A DNA stretch of 64,000 nt from positions 35,890 through 99,889 of the forward strand of contig JAABSV010000001.1 of assembly GCA_011390165.1 (NCBI GenBank), read 5' to 3'. The position numbers and the translations under genes were made by a program. This stretch comes from Desulfobulbaceae bacterium. Its GTDB lineage: Bacteria > Desulfobacterota > Desulfobulbia > Desulfobulbales > Desulfocapsaceae. Under the pieces are notes generated by a model. The model saw only the letters and a program-made list of their open reading frames with translations, had not been told where the DNA came from and did not search any database. Of the stretch, positions 17,526-27,749 are shown in pieces. The number at the start of each line of letters is the position of its first letter. Within the stretch, counting starts at the first letter, position 1.

Positions 17526-20051
17526 CTAAAGCATATTTTCCGGATCGACGTCGATGACCAGGCTGCAACCAGGGGCAAGCAGATTCTGCTCTCCCCGCAG
17601 AGCTGTGCAGAGTCGGCCCAGCGGCTCACTACCCTGTCCTTTGAGCAGGACTTGCCAACGGTACAGATCCTTGATCTTATCGAGGGGAGAGGGGGCCGGG
17701 CCGAGAGTCTCCACCGGCAACCCCTCCTTGCCGACCAGCTGCCGACAGAAGCTGGCAACCCTCCCGGCACTGGCTCGAGCCTCGTCCTCGGCTCTGGCGA
17801 CCAGGCGGAGAAGGGTCAAGCGGACGTAGGGGGGGAAGGCCGGGTGGCGGCGCAAGCCCATTTCGTGCTGAAACATCTCCCGGTAGCGGTGTTCTCTGGC
17901 ATATTCAATGGCGTAATGTTCCGGGCGCAGGGTCTGGATCACCACCTCTCCCGGGGTATCGCCACGGCCGGCCCGGCCAGTGACCTGGGCTATCAACTGA
18001 AAGGTCCGTTCGGCTGCCCGAAAATCGGGCATGTTCATACCACCATCAGCCCACACCACCCCCACCAGGGTGACCTGCGGAAAATGGTGGCCTTTGGCGA
18101 TCATCTGGGTACCGATAAGGATATCAATTTTGCCGCCGTGCATCGCCCGCAGTACCGCTGCCATTTTTTTCCGGTCGGTGGCGGTGTCGGAGTCGAGTCT
18201 CTCAAGCCGCGCCTCAGGGAGCAGTTGCCGCACCTCCTCCTCCACCCGCTCGGTACCAAAGCCCACCGGCACGAGACTGCTCCCCCGGCAATTGTTGCAG
18301 AGAGTTGCCGTCTGCCGTTGGAAACCACAGTAATGGCAGATCAGGCGATCCTTCCCCTTGTGCAGGGTGAGCGATACATGGCAGTGACTGCACTCCACCG
18401 CCGTGCCGCAGCTCTGGCAGAGGAGAACGGCGGAAAAGCCTCGCCGGTTGAGAAGCAGGATTGCCTGTTTGCCGGCAGCGATGGTATGGCGCAACCGCTG
18501 CAGCAGCTCGGCACCGATGATCCGGCCACTCTCTCTGGGTCTCTCACCCCCCAACCTGACCACCAATACGCTGGGCAGAGGCCGCTCCCCTACCCGCTCT
18601 GGCAGTTCAAGCAGACCATACTTGCCGGAGAGGGCGTGGCTGTAGCTGGTAAAGGAGGGGGTCGCCGAGCCGAGCAGGACCACCGCCCCCTGCTGTTGCC
18701 CCCGTAACACCGCCAGATCCCGGCCATGGTAAGAAAAGCTGTCGTCTTGTTTGTAGCCGCCGTCGTGCTCTTCATCGACGATGATCAACCCGGGATCCGG
18801 CAACGGCGCAAAGACCGCCGAACGCGCCCCGATCACCACCCTGGCCTGGCCAGTCAGGGCAAGGAAATACTGATCAAATCTTTCCGCCGCAGAAAGCCCG
18901 GAGTGCAGCAGGACAACCTGTCCGGGAAATCGGTCCAGGAGTTGCCCGGCCAACTGGCTGGCCAGGGCAATCTCCGGCACCAGTATCAGGACATCACGGC
19001 CGATTTCGAGGGCCTTCGCGGCAGCGTGGAGATAGACTTCGGTCTTACCCGAACCGGTCACCCCATGGAGGAGAAAGGGGGCAAAGGTTCTTTGTTCGAT
19101 GGCCGGAAAGAGCCGGTCGAGGGCGGCCTGCTGTTGCCGGGTAAGGCAGATCGGTGGCCGACTCTCTGTGGGCGGTGGTTCGGGGGCACGGAATTGCCGC
19201 CGACGGCTGAAACGGACCAGCCCTTTTTCCGCCAGCCCGGCCAAAGCCGTGGGGGCACCACGGTACCGCTGCCGCAGAGCACCCAGGCCCACTTCCGGCG
19301 CGCCCCTTTCGGCAGCTAGGGAGGCCAGGCTGTGCAGTGCCCTTGCCTCGGCCAGGCTGCAGGGAATACCGGTTTGGTCCTCCAACTCGTTTCGATAGGC
19401 GTTCAAGGCAAGGCGGTCCGCCTCGGCATCGTCATCCGGACGGGGGGTCGTCTCGGCAAAGGTGTAGACCAGTTCGTTTTTCTCTTTAACCCCATCCGGC
19501 TGCAGAAGCTGCCGCCAGCCGAGAATGTTTTCGGCCAGCAACTGCCGGAGAAGCTTGCGGTTGCCGGCATCGGTGGCCAGGGCGGTGCTTGCTCCGGCGG
19601 AGAGTTCTCCCCGTTCGGCAACTCTGGCCAGCCAATCGGGCAGAGGGTCGATGCCAGAGGCCTGCAGGGCCTCACCGGCACCAGGCTGGAGGACGAGACA
19701 GCGAACGGATTTCGGGGCCAGCCCGGCCGGCAGGGCGGCCTTGATCACCAGGCCAAGGGGATGCTGGTAATAGCCGGCGACCCAGCGAAAGAACGGGACC
19801 ATTGCCGTGTGAAAGAGAGGCGCCTGGTCGGCGAAGGAGCTGATCGGCCGGATCCGGTACGCGCTCTCGCCGTTCGGGGTAAAGCTGGACACTATGTAGC
19901 CGGTTACCCGCCTCTTTCCCAAGGGGACCAAGACCCGTCTGCCCACCAGAAGCGCCTCGCCCCCAGTCGAGCCGGGCAAGGCGGAATCGCTGAGGGCGTA
20001 AGTCAGGGTCTGCTCGAGGGGGGCGGCGACAGCCACCTCCAGGTGGATCAT
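17526..20051 (-). CDS. priA: Primosomal replication-restart helicase PriA
   Basis: An 841-residue protein with an N-terminal 3'-DNA-binding domain (MIHLEVAVAAPLEQTLTYAL) and a superfamily 2 helicase core. Walker A is HGVTGSGKTE and the DEAH-like box is DEEH in IIVDEEHDGGYKQDD. A cluster of paired cysteines (CQSC, CSHC, CHYC, CNNC) binds zinc between the helicase lobes. PriA reloads DnaB at collapsed forks. The length is slightly above the E. coli protein. The ATG overlaps the galU stop as ATGA, suggesting coupled translation. Confidence 0.96.
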   Translation of the reverse strand: MIHLEVAVAAPLEQTLTYALSDSALPGSTGGEALLVGRRVLVPLGKRRVTGYIVSSFTPNGESAYRIRPISSFADQAPLFHTAMVPFFRWVAGYYQHPLGLVIKAALPAGLAPKSVRCLVLQPGAGEALQASGIDPLPDWLARVAERGELSAGASTALATDAGNRKLLRQLLAENILGWRQLLQPDGVKEKNELVYTFAETTPRPDDDAEADRLALNAYRNELEDQTGIPCSLAEARALHSLASLAAERGAPEVGLGALRQRYRGAPTALAGLAEKGLVRFSRRRQFRAPEPPPTESRPPICLTRQQQAALDRLFPAIEQRTFAPFLLHGVTGSGKTEVYLHAAAKALEIGRDVLILVPEIALASQLAGQLLDRFPGQVVLLHSGLSAAERFDQYFLALTGQARVVIGARSAVFAPLPDPGLIIVDEEHDGGYKQDDSFSYHGRDLAVLRGQQQGAVVLLGSATPSFTSYSHALSGKYGLLELPERVGERPLPSVLVVRLGGERPRESGRIIGAELLQRLRHTIAAGKQAILLLNRRGFSAVLLCQSCGTAVECSHCHVSLTLHKGKDRLICHYCGFQRQTATLCNNCRGSSLVPVGFGTERVEEEVRQLLPEARLERLDSDTATDRKKMAAVLRAMHGGKIDILIGTQMIAKGHHFPQVTLVGVVWADGGMNMPDFRAAERTFQLIAQVTGRAGRGDTPGEVVIQTLRPEHYAIEYAREHRYREMFQHEMGLRRHPAFPPYVRLTLLRLVARAEDEARASAGRVASFCRQLVGKEGLPVETLGPAPSPLDKIKDLYRWQVLLKGQGSEPLGRLCTALRGEQNLLAPGCSLVIDVDPENML

Positions 20052-20920
20052 AGCTGGGTGACAATCTCCCGAAGATGTTTTTTCAACTGCGGTCCCAGTT
20101 GCCGATGGAGCAGACCAAAGGCGATGATCGCCTTCAAATAGCCCATCTTGTCACCGGCGTCGTAACGGGTTCCTTCGAATTCGTAGGCGTACATGGCCCT
20201 CTTTTTAGAGAGGGCGAGCAAGGCATCGGTCAGCTGGATCTCGCCACCATGGCCGGGGGTGGTCCGATCAAGCATGGCAAAGATCTCCGGCATCAGGATG
20301 TAGCGGCCAATGATTGCCATATCCGAGTCGGTGGTGCCGGGCGGTGGTTTTTCCACCAGGCGGGAGATCCGCAACGTCCGTTCACGACTCCCCTGCTCGC
20401 CTTCGACAATCCCGTATTGGTGTGCCTCCTCCATCGGCACCTTCTGGATGGCAACGATCGACTCGCCAACTTCTTCAAAAAGATCGAGCATCTGTTTGGC
20501 ACATGGGACCTGACTGAGGACCAGGTCATCGCCCAGCAGCACCATGAAGGGTTCGTTGCCGACCACATGCCGAGCGGTCCAGATGGCATGACCAAGTCCC
20601 AGCGGTTTTTTCTGTCTGACCGAAACAATGTCGATGAGATTGGAGATATTGTTGAGTTCTTCGCCAAGAACTGTTTTATTCTTTTCCCTCAGCACCGCAT
20701 CGAGGTGGAAATTGTAGTCGAAATGATTTTCGATCGCCGATTTTCCCTCGCTGGTAACAAAAATGATCTGATCGATACCCGAGGCGACAACCTCCTCGAC
20801 GATGTACTGGATGGTCGGACGGTCGACGATGGTGAGCATCTCTTTGGGAATCGCCTTGGTCGCCGGAAGGAACCTCGTTCCCAGACCGGCAACCGGTATC
20901 ACAGCCTTGCGTATCTTCAT
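20048..20920 (-). CDS. galU: UTP-glucose-1-phosphate uridylyltransferase
   Basis: A 290-residue nucleotidyltransferase that makes UDP-glucose. It has the signature KAVIPVAGLGTRFLPATKAIPKEML, then LGHAIWTARHVVGNEPF and the substrate-binding VEKPPP and AIIGRYIL segments. I chose the ATG at 20920, giving an N-terminus MKIRKAV like known GalU and a GAGGTGG just upstream. An ATG five codons earlier is possible. The last bases overlap priA. UDP-glucose would feed the LPS and glycan genes elsewhere in the window. Confidence 0.95.
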   Translation of the reverse strand: MKIRKAVIPVAGLGTRFLPATKAIPKEMLTIVDRPTIQYIVEEVVASGIDQIIFVTSEGKSAIENHFDYNFHLDAVLREKNKTVLGEELNNISNLIDIVSVRQKKPLGLGHAIWTARHVVGNEPFMVLLGDDLVLSQVPCAKQMLDLFEEVGESIVAIQKVPMEEAHQYGIVEGEQGSRERTLRISRLVEKPPPGTTDSDMAIIGRYILMPEIFAMLDRTTPGHGGEIQLTDALLALSKKRAMYAYEFEGTRYDAGDKMGYLKAIIAFGLLHRQLGPQLKKHLREIVTQL

Positions 20921-21072
20921 AACCACCTCATCCATGATTGAACACCCAGCACCGGCGAGCGTTGGCAACAGAGCCGCTCGGGGTACCATTGTAGAGAACC
21001 TGGAGCGGACGCCGACCGTTGCTCCGCTCACCCGTGACTTACCATACTTCCCTGTCGACTTCTATTGTTTTC

Positions 21073-24000
21073 ATGGATTTCTGCTACCCTGACAACCTGC
21101 CGGTAACCGCCGCTCGCACCAGGATTATCGCCACTCTTCGTCAGCATCAGGTGGTGGTGGTTGCCGGTGAAACCGGTTCCGGCAAGACCACCCAGCTGGC
21201 CAAAATGTGCCTGGAAGCACTGGCCGATAGCGACCCTCTGATCGGAGTTACCCAGCCGCGGCGAATCGCCGCCACCTCGGTTGCCGCCAGGGTTGCCGAA
21301 GAACTGGGGCCGGCCGGTGGCCTGGTCGGCTACAAGATCCGCTTCCACGACCAGACCAGTGCGGCAACCCGGATAAAATTCATGACCGACGGGGTCCTGC
21401 TGGCCGAAACCCGCCAGGACCGCCTTCTCTCCCGGTACCAGGTGATCATCGTCGACGAGGCACACGAGCGGAGTCTCAACATCGATTTTCTCCTTGGCTA
21501 CCTCCGCCAACTGCTCGACCGCCGCCCCGACCTGAAATTGATCATCACCTCGGCCACCATCGATACCGACTCCTTTTCCCGCCATTTCAACAATGCCCCG
21601 GTGATCACCGTTACCGGTCGAAACTACCCGGTCACCATACGCTACGCCCCACCCCCGGAAGAGGGTGGGGAAGAACGGGAAGGGCTTATCGAGCACAGTG
21701 TCGCCACCCTGGTGGATCTCTGCCGCAGCCCGACCCACGGCGATATTCTGGTTTTTCTCCCCACCGAGCGGGATATTCGCGAATGCTGTGAACTTCTTGC
21801 CGGAAAGAATCTGCCGGCGGAGATCCTCCCCCTCTATGGCCGCCTTCCCCTGGCCGAGCAGCGGAAAATCTTCCAACCCGGCAAACGGCGGAAAATCGTG
21901 GTGGCCACCAATGTCGCCGAAACCTCGGTAACCGTCCCCGGCATCCGCACCGTGGTCGACACCGGTCTGGCCCGAATCTCCCAGTACAATATCCGGGCGA
22001 AAACCACCAGCCTGCCGGTGGTGCGCATCTCCAAGGCGGCTTGTGCCCAACGAACCGGCCGCTGCGGCAGGGTGGGCCCGGGGCTCTGTATCCGGCTCTA
22101 CAGCGAAGAGGACTACGCCGACCGGCCTGATTACACCTTGCCAGAACTGCAGAGAGCCAACCTGGCCGAGGTAATTCTGCAGATGATCGCCCTTGGCCTG
22201 GGTGAGCCGGAGGAGTTCCCCTTCCTCTCCCCGCCGAGCCGGGCGGCGGTACGGGAGGGGTACCGACTCCTCCAGGAATTGGGCGCCATTGATACCAGCC
22301 GGCAGTTGACTCCGCGGGGCAGGATGATGGCCGGGCTCCCCATCGACCCCTGCGTCGCCCGGATCATCATCGAAGCCAGGGAACTTGCCTGCCTGCGGGA
22401 AATCAAGATCATCGCCGCTGCTCTGGCCATTCAGGACCCACGACTCTACCCCAGTGGCCGGGAAAAGGAGGCGACTGCCGCCCAGGCGGTCTTTGCCCAC
22501 CGCCAGTCAGATTTTCTGGTCCTTCTGCAGATCTGGCAGCAGTGTCATGCCGCTGCGGACGGCTCTCCCTCTTGGTCTGCAATTAAAAAATTCTGCGCCA
22601 GCCATTACCTCTCCTTTCAACGAATGCGGGAATGGATCGATCTGCACGAACAGCTTGACCGGATCGTCTCACGCCTGGAAGGCTTTGCCGACAACCTCGA
22701 GGCGGCGGCCTATGAACCCCTCCACAAGGCCCTTCTCTGCGGCTTCGTTCGCAATATCGCAGTGAAAAAAACCGGTAAGATCTACCAGGGGGCACAGAAC
22801 CGGGAGGTGATGGTCTTCCCCGGCTCGCATCAGTTCTCCCAGCCGGGTCGCTGGCTGGTTGCCGCTTCCTTTCTGGAGACCAGTCGGCTCTACGCCCTTA
22901 CCGTCGCCAGTATCGAACCGGAGTGGGTGGAGGCGGTCGCCGCCCATCTCTGCAGCTACTCCTGGAGCGCTCCCCATTGGCAGAAAAAGAGCGGCCAGGT
23001 ACTGGCCATTGAAACCGTTTCTCTTTTCGGTCTGGTGCTCTCTTCAGGCCGGACGGTGGACTTTCCCGCCCGCAGCGGCAAGAACATCGCCCCAGCCAGA
23101 GAGATCTTCATCGCCCATGCCCTGGTGCGCGGCGAGATCGACGGCAACTACCCTTTTCTCAGCAAAAATCAAACCCTGATCGACTACTGGCGGGAGGCGG
23201 AAGAAAAACTGCGATCAAGAAACATCGTCATCGACGAATCGGCAATCCATGACTGGTACCAGGTCAGGCTCCCTGCCGAAGTGTGTGACCGGCGCAGCCT
23301 CAACCGCTTCCTTCGCCAGCCGGAGAGCAATGGCCGACTGCAGATGAGCGAGGCCGATGTTCTCCTCCGCCGCCCGGAGGATCGGGAACTGATCGACTTC
23401 CCGACCCATGTCCGGATCGGTGCTCTGCGGGTGGCGGCCAGCTACCATTTTGATCCCGGCTCGGAGGAGGATGGCATCACCTTCCAACTGCCCCTCGACT
23501 CAGCCGAGAGCGTTCCGGCGGAGAGCTTTGACTGGCTGGTTCCGGGGCTTTTGGAAGAGAAGATCCACACCCTTCTCCGCGCCCTGCCCAAGGCTACCCG
23601 CAAAAAACTGGTGCCGCTGAACGAGACGGTTCAGCGTCTGCTGGACGGGATGGACCATGGCAGAGGTTCCCTCTATACGGCCCTGGAAAGAAATTTGTTG
23701 AAATTCTACCAGGTATTGGTCCACCGTGCGGATTGGACAACCGATCTGCCCCGCCATCTCCAGCCCCGTTTCCTGCTCACCGATGCCAACGGCAGGGAAC
23801 TTGTCGCCGGCAGAAATCTGCCGGCCCTGCTCAATGAAAAGAACAAGGATGCAACGCCGGCAACTTCCATCCGCTTGGGGAAGGCCGAGCAGACACTGCT
23901 TGACCGCTGGCAGGGAAAGGAGTTCACCGCCTGGGCCTTTGCCGGCTTACCCGCCAACATCCCGATAACCGCTGCCGGTGGTGAACCACTGGGTTGGTAC

Positions 24001-24834
24001 TACCCAATGCTGGTGCCGGTTGCCGAAAGGGGACAGGTTCGGGTCGAATTTACCACCAGCCGAAAAATCGCCACCGACAACTGCGCCAGGGGCAACCTCC
24101 TGCTCTGCACTCTCCAATTTCCCGGCCAGGCCAAGGCCTTGAAAAAATTCATGGCCACCGCCCTGACCGGCCCAACCGGTCTCTGGTTGCAGAATCTGGC
24201 CGGAAGCCACCGAGAGGCCAACGAGCTGCTCAACCAGGCGGTGCTCAACACCCTTTTTGGCCCACTCCCCACCACCCTGCCAAGCGAAAGGGAATTCGCC
24301 GAATCGGTTCAGCGGGTCCGGGTAGCGGGCGGACTCTATGCCGCCGGCCAGAGGGTCTCCGGGCAGTTGCTCGCCCTGTTGCGCACCAGGCGGACACTTG
24401 AGGAAGAGATCAACAAGGTTTGCCGGCAGGCCAGGGGCAAACCCCACGACCCGGATTGCCGAAACCAGTTTGCTGAACACCTGGAGGCAATCTTCCCGGT
24501 AACCCTCTTCGCCGGTTCGGCCCCCCTGCCCCTGGCCGACCTGCAACGGCATCTGCAGGGACTGACGATCCGCCTGCAGCGCTACCACGCCGACCCGGGC
24601 AAGGATCGCCGCAAAGCGGGCCTTCTTGCCCCACATCGCCAATGTCTAGACCGGCTGCTGGCAAACGACAGTGAGGGAGAGGCCGGCGAGGAAATCGAAC
24701 GCTCCATTGCCCTGGTTAACGAATACCGGCTGGCGCTCTTTGCCCCGGAAATAAAAACCAGCGAAGTGGTCTCGGAACAAAGGCTCAAACGGCACTGGCA
24801 AGGCCTTCTGGGCACAGCCTACGGAAAGGGATAA
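21073..24834 (+). CDS. hrpA: ATP-dependent RNA helicase HrpA (DEAH box)
   Basis: A protein of about 1253 residues, close to E. coli HrpA (about 1300). Motifs are GETGSGKTTQ (Walker A), TQPRRIAATSVAARVAEE, DEAHERSLNIDFLLGYL, SATIDTDSFSRHF, and QRTGRCGRVGPG in lobe 2. They are followed by the HA2/OB region and the long HrpA-specific C-terminus. The ATG at 21073 is taken because the residues upstream look non-coding, but no clear ribosome binding site precedes it and an in-frame TTG at 21019 cannot be excluded. HrpA acts on mRNA processing and collided ribosomes. Confidence 0.93.
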   Translation: MDFCYPDNLPVTAARTRIIATLRQHQVVVVAGETGSGKTTQLAKMCLEALADSDPLIGVTQPRRIAATSVAARVAEELGPAGGLVGYKIRFHDQTSAATRIKFMTDGVLLAETRQDRLLSRYQVIIVDEAHERSLNIDFLLGYLRQLLDRRPDLKLIITSATIDTDSFSRHFNNAPVITVTGRNYPVTIRYAPPPEEGGEEREGLIEHSVATLVDLCRSPTHGDILVFLPTERDIRECCELLAGKNLPAEILPLYGRLPLAEQRKIFQPGKRRKIVVATNVAETSVTVPGIRTVVDTGLARISQYNIRAKTTSLPVVRISKAACAQRTGRCGRVGPGLCIRLYSEEDYADRPDYTLPELQRANLAEVILQMIALGLGEPEEFPFLSPPSRAAVREGYRLLQELGAIDTSRQLTPRGRMMAGLPIDPCVARIIIEARELACLREIKIIAAALAIQDPRLYPSGREKEATAAQAVFAHRQSDFLVLLQIWQQCHAAADGSPSWSAIKKFCASHYLSFQRMREWIDLHEQLDRIVSRLEGFADNLEAAAYEPLHKALLCGFVRNIAVKKTGKIYQGAQNREVMVFPGSHQFSQPGRWLVAASFLETSRLYALTVASIEPEWVEAVAAHLCSYSWSAPHWQKKSGQVLAIETVSLFGLVLSSGRTVDFPARSGKNIAPAREIFIAHALVRGEIDGNYPFLSKNQTLIDYWREAEEKLRSRNIVIDESAIHDWYQVRLPAEVCDRRSLNRFLRQPESNGRLQMSEADVLLRRPEDRELIDFPTHVRIGALRVAASYHFDPGSEEDGITFQLPLDSAESVPAESFDWLVPGLLEEKIHTLLRALPKATRKKLVPLNETVQRLLDGMDHGRGSLYTALERNLLKFYQVLVHRADWTTDLPRHLQPRFLLTDANGRELVAGRNLPALLNEKNKDATPATSIRLGKAEQTLLDRWQGKEFTAWAFAGLPANIPITAAGGEPLGWYYPMLVPVAERGQVRVEFTTSRKIATDNCARGNLLLCTLQFPGQAKALKKFMATALTGPTGLWLQNLAGSHREANELLNQAVLNTLFGPLPTTLPSEREFAESVQRVRVAGGLYAAGQRVSGQLLALLRTRRTLEEEINKVCRQARGKPHDPDCRNQFAEHLEAIFPVTLFAGSAPLPLADLQRHLQGLTIRLQRYHADPGKDRRKAGLLAPHRQCLDRLLANDSEGEAGEEIERSIALVNEYRLALFAPEIKTSEVVSEQRLKRHWQGLLGTAYGKG

Positions 24835-24972
24835 ATGAAGTACGCTCTCTTCGGTGCGGGACTCTGTGTCGCGGCAATTCTCCTCCTCCAGCGGCAACAA
24901 CTGGCCCTCGGCCTCTTTCTGTTCATTGTCGGGATAGTGCTGATGTACGGTGGCAGGTGGCGAAAGCCCTGA
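24835..24972 (+). CDS. Small membrane protein of 45 residues after hrpA
   Basis: An ATG directly after the hrpA TAA opens a 45-codon frame. A ribosome binding site GGAAAGGG lies in the last hrpA codons, about six bases away. The product has a short first hydrophobic segment (ALFGAGLCVAAILLL), a polar QRQQ turn, a second segment (LALGLFLFIVGIVLMY) and a basic end (GGRWRKP), a two-helix hairpin with an internal charged tail. I do not recognise the family. Tight spacing and clean topology favour a real gene. Confidence 0.6.
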   Translation: MKYALFGAGLCVAAILLLQRQQLALGLFLFIVGIVLMYGGRWRKP

Positions 24973-25065
24973 AGTAACCTGCCGCTCAGGCGGCGCAGGA
25001 GGGATCGGCGAAAACGGCCTCGTCCTGAACCGGGACAGCCACAATGAGAGGGCACCGGCAGTCGG

Positions 25066-25440
25066 TCAGGGATGGTGCAGGCTCTGCCACTCGACCACAG
25101 CCGTATGCAGGGCCTCCATATCCACCGGCTTGGTGAAGACCCGCCAGGCGCCCAGTTGCTCCGCTACCCGAAGATAGGAGTCAGGGCCGATTTTGCCGCC
25201 ACCGGAGATGGCAATGATGCCAGTATCAGGAAATTCCTGACGGAATTCGGTTATCGTCTCGATACCGTCCTGCACCGGCATGATCAGGTCGCAGATCAGC
25301 AGGTCTATGGCCACCGTCCGGCGCAACTGCACCCCTTTGCGGCCATTTTCGGCCTCATAGACCTCAAAGCCGGCCCGCTCCAGTGATATTCGAATCAGCG
25401 TGCGGATTCGTTCTTCATCATCGATAACGAGTATCTTCAT
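25066..25440 (-). CDS. Single-domain response regulator (receiver only)
   Basis: A 124-residue CheY-like protein with the acidic pair in VIDDEE (D7, D8), the phospho-acceptor D51 in LLICDLIMP, a Ser in AISGGG and the conserved lysine in VFTKPVD. There is no output domain. Its ATG overlaps the stop of the CofD-like gene as ATGA, so the two are very likely translated together. No histidine kinase is adjacent, and the partner is unknown. Confidence 0.93.
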   Translation of the reverse strand: MKILVIDDEERIRTLIRISLERAGFEVYEAENGRKGVQLRRTVAIDLLICDLIMPVQDGIETITEFRQEFPDTGIIAISGGGKIGPDSYLRVAEQLGAWRVFTKPVDMEALHTAVVEWQSLHHP

Positions 25441-27749
25441 CGTTTCTGTCGGGGGTGAGGGGTGTTGAAAGGGTGCATTGACGGCGTGGCCGTAAAGACC
25501 ACTTCACAAAAAAATTCCACCATCTTCCGTCGTCGCTGCACCATTTTCTGCTGTTCTGGAATAAGATCGGTCTGGTTGATCCGCATCACCGACATCTTGT
25601 ATTCGATGTGGGTGGCAAAGCGGTTATCCAGGTACCAGGCGTACATCAATCCCAGCAGCAGCCCGGGGGGGGTAAAACCCTCACCGTCATTTACCAATCG
25701 GGTGTAGTGGCGGGGGTCGCTGGCGGTACTGCACATCCGGGCCAGAAAGAGGAAGGCGCGAAGTTGTCGGTCAGAGAAATAACAGTACCGTTCCTCCTCG
25801 TCCCGGAGATGGAGATGGTATACCCGGCCGAGGGTAAGACCCTCCTGCACCACCTGCCGCATCTCTTTCTCGGCGGCATAGTTACCGAGCAGTGACTCTC
25901 CCAGGGCTATACAAAAGGCCACTTCCAGCCCTTTCTCGGACATGAGTTGGTCACTGCGGATCTTGATCCGGCTGTCGACCGGATCATAGAACGAGAAGAC
26001 GTTATCCCACTGTTGGTCCCGATCCCAGACGGTACGGTCAATACACTGTATCCCCCGGCAGTAGTGGAGATGGGAGAGAGGAATAATCGGATGGTCCCAG
26101 AGTGTTTCCACCAATCTGCGCCGCAACTCCGACAACTGGATAGTGTCGCCGGCCACCTCGATGGGCAGGGCATCGACCCAGAGAGAAAGCTCTCGGTATC
26201 GCTGGAAGGGCAACAACCTGGGACAGTCGTCAAGCGTCTCCGCCACCGGCTGGGCGAATGGGGTGGTGTCGTCAGGGGCCGGGAAACAGCCACGAGCACT
26301 GTACAACCCCTTGACTGCCAGGGCGAGGGAATCCGGGTCATGCTGAATGACACCCCTTTCCGCCAGGGCACTCCGGGAATAGACCCCGCATTCTATGGGC
26401 AGATTCCCCCGCCGGCTGAGTCGCTCACGGTCGAGGTAAATGGGCACCTTGCCCTCCACCGCGTACCGCTGCAGAATGGAAGCCGGGATGTCCTGGAGTG
26501 AGATGCAGATCACTTCGTTGAACAGCCCCTTGGTGCCTCCGGGGATATTTTCCTCGTAGGCCCGGATCATGTCCGAGACATGAAACTTCCGTTCGGGATC
26601 CGCCAGGCTCAGGTCGGTCTCGCCACTTTGCACCCAGAGGTTGGAGACCAGAATTTTCAAGGCCCGACTGTTTTGTCGTACCGCCTCGGCAAGACCGGGT
26701 ACCTTGAAAATCGGGATGATCGACGAGTAGAGACTGCCAGGAGCAAGAACGACGATATCGGCCGCGGCGATGTCCGCCAGTACCTCATCGTAGACGTGGA
26801 CTGCCCCGAAATATTGGACCGCCACGCTTTCCACCGGACATCCACGACGGGTCTGACTGAGCCGGGACTCGCCACCACTCTCCACTCCGTTGCTATACCG
26901 GACCCGCAGCTGTGCCGGGGTGGGGGTACAGGGAAGCACCGAACCCGCCCCGAGGGCCATAGCCAGTGCCTTCATCCCCAGTTGGACTGCCGGGTAGAGC
27001 AGATCCTGCCTTTTCGCCAGCAGCTGATTATCGTGTTCGGCGGCAATTTCGCGATACATTGCCGCCACCAGCAGCAGGTTGCCGAAACAGTGCGGACGGC
27101 TGAGCGTTCCGGCAAGTCGTCGATCAGTGAAAAGGGCGTCGAGGAGAAAGAGCAGATACGTTCCCAGGGCAGTTGGCAGCTGCCTGATTTTTTGTGCAAT
27201 CGCCGCCAAACCCGGATGTTCGCGACTGAGTTGATCGGTATAGCGCCAGTTGAAGATATCGGCCAACAGAGCCACCGTGGTGGTCGCTTCCTGGGCGGTG
27301 AGGCGGTATCTTTTTTGTAATCGAGCCAGTTGGATCGAGGAGAGGAGGACGTGGCGCATATCACCGATCGCCACCAGCGGCAGATCCTTGAGCAGTTCGC
27401 CGGTGGAACCGCCATCATCGGTGATACAGACAATGGAGCTGGTCTGCCGGAAAATCTCTTTCAGGCCGGAAAATGGCTTCTGGGCCCAGCTCGACAACCG
27501 GGAATCTCCGCCAATGATGTTGGAGAGGCCGGAGCCACCGCCAAAAACCACAACCCGCACTCCGTCGACATTGGTTGCCAGCAGCCGTTGGCGCAACCCT
27601 TCCAGATGGGTCCAGGCCTGCCCGTGGGCATGCTCGGGAACCCCCTGGATGGCCAGGGCGACAATTTTTTCACGCAGTTCGCGCTGCGGCAGAAGATCGA
27701 GCGGCGACAGGCTGAAAGCGGCTATTTCTGAGAGTTTTTCAGCTATCAC
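25437..27749 (-). CDS. Long CofD/YvcK-like protein
   Basis: A 770-residue protein. After about 62 N-terminal residues comes the CofD/YvcK core: VVVFGGGSGLSN (about 67-77), TDDGGSTGELL (110-120), GDMRHVLLSS and LAPGSLYSSIIP. CofD transfers phospholactate in F420 synthesis, and YvcK-type proteins bind UDP-sugars and affect gluconeogenic growth and the cell wall. Both are usually about 300-450 residues. Here a C-terminal part of roughly 300 residues (from about 470) has no motif I can name. The GTG start overlaps the kdsB stop and the stop overlaps a receiver gene. The substrate cannot be read from sequence. Confidence 0.8.
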   Translation of the reverse strand: MIAEKLSEIAAFSLSPLDLLPQRELREKIVALAIQGVPEHAHGQAWTHLEGLRQRLLATNVDGVRVVVFGGGSGLSNIIGGDSRLSSWAQKPFSGLKEIFRQTSSIVCITDDGGSTGELLKDLPLVAIGDMRHVLLSSIQLARLQKRYRLTAQEATTTVALLADIFNWRYTDQLSREHPGLAAIAQKIRQLPTALGTYLLFLLDALFTDRRLAGTLSRPHCFGNLLLVAAMYREIAAEHDNQLLAKRQDLLYPAVQLGMKALAMALGAGSVLPCTPTPAQLRVRYSNGVESGGESRLSQTRRGCPVESVAVQYFGAVHVYDEVLADIAAADIVVLAPGSLYSSIIPIFKVPGLAEAVRQNSRALKILVSNLWVQSGETDLSLADPERKFHVSDMIRAYEENIPGGTKGLFNEVICISLQDIPASILQRYAVEGKVPIYLDRERLSRRGNLPIECGVYSRSALAERGVIQHDPDSLALAVKGLYSARGCFPAPDDTTPFAQPVAETLDDCPRLLPFQRYRELSLWVDALPIEVAGDTIQLSELRRRLVETLWDHPIIPLSHLHYCRGIQCIDRTVWDRDQQWDNVFSFYDPVDSRIKIRSDQLMSEKGLEVAFCIALGESLLGNYAAEKEMRQVVQEGLTLGRVYHLHLRDEEERYCYFSDRQLRAFLFLARMCSTASDPRHYTRLVNDGEGFTPPGLLLGLMYAWYLDNRFATHIEYKMSVMRINQTDLIPEQQKMVQRRRKMVEFFCEVVFTATPSMHPFNTPHPRQKR

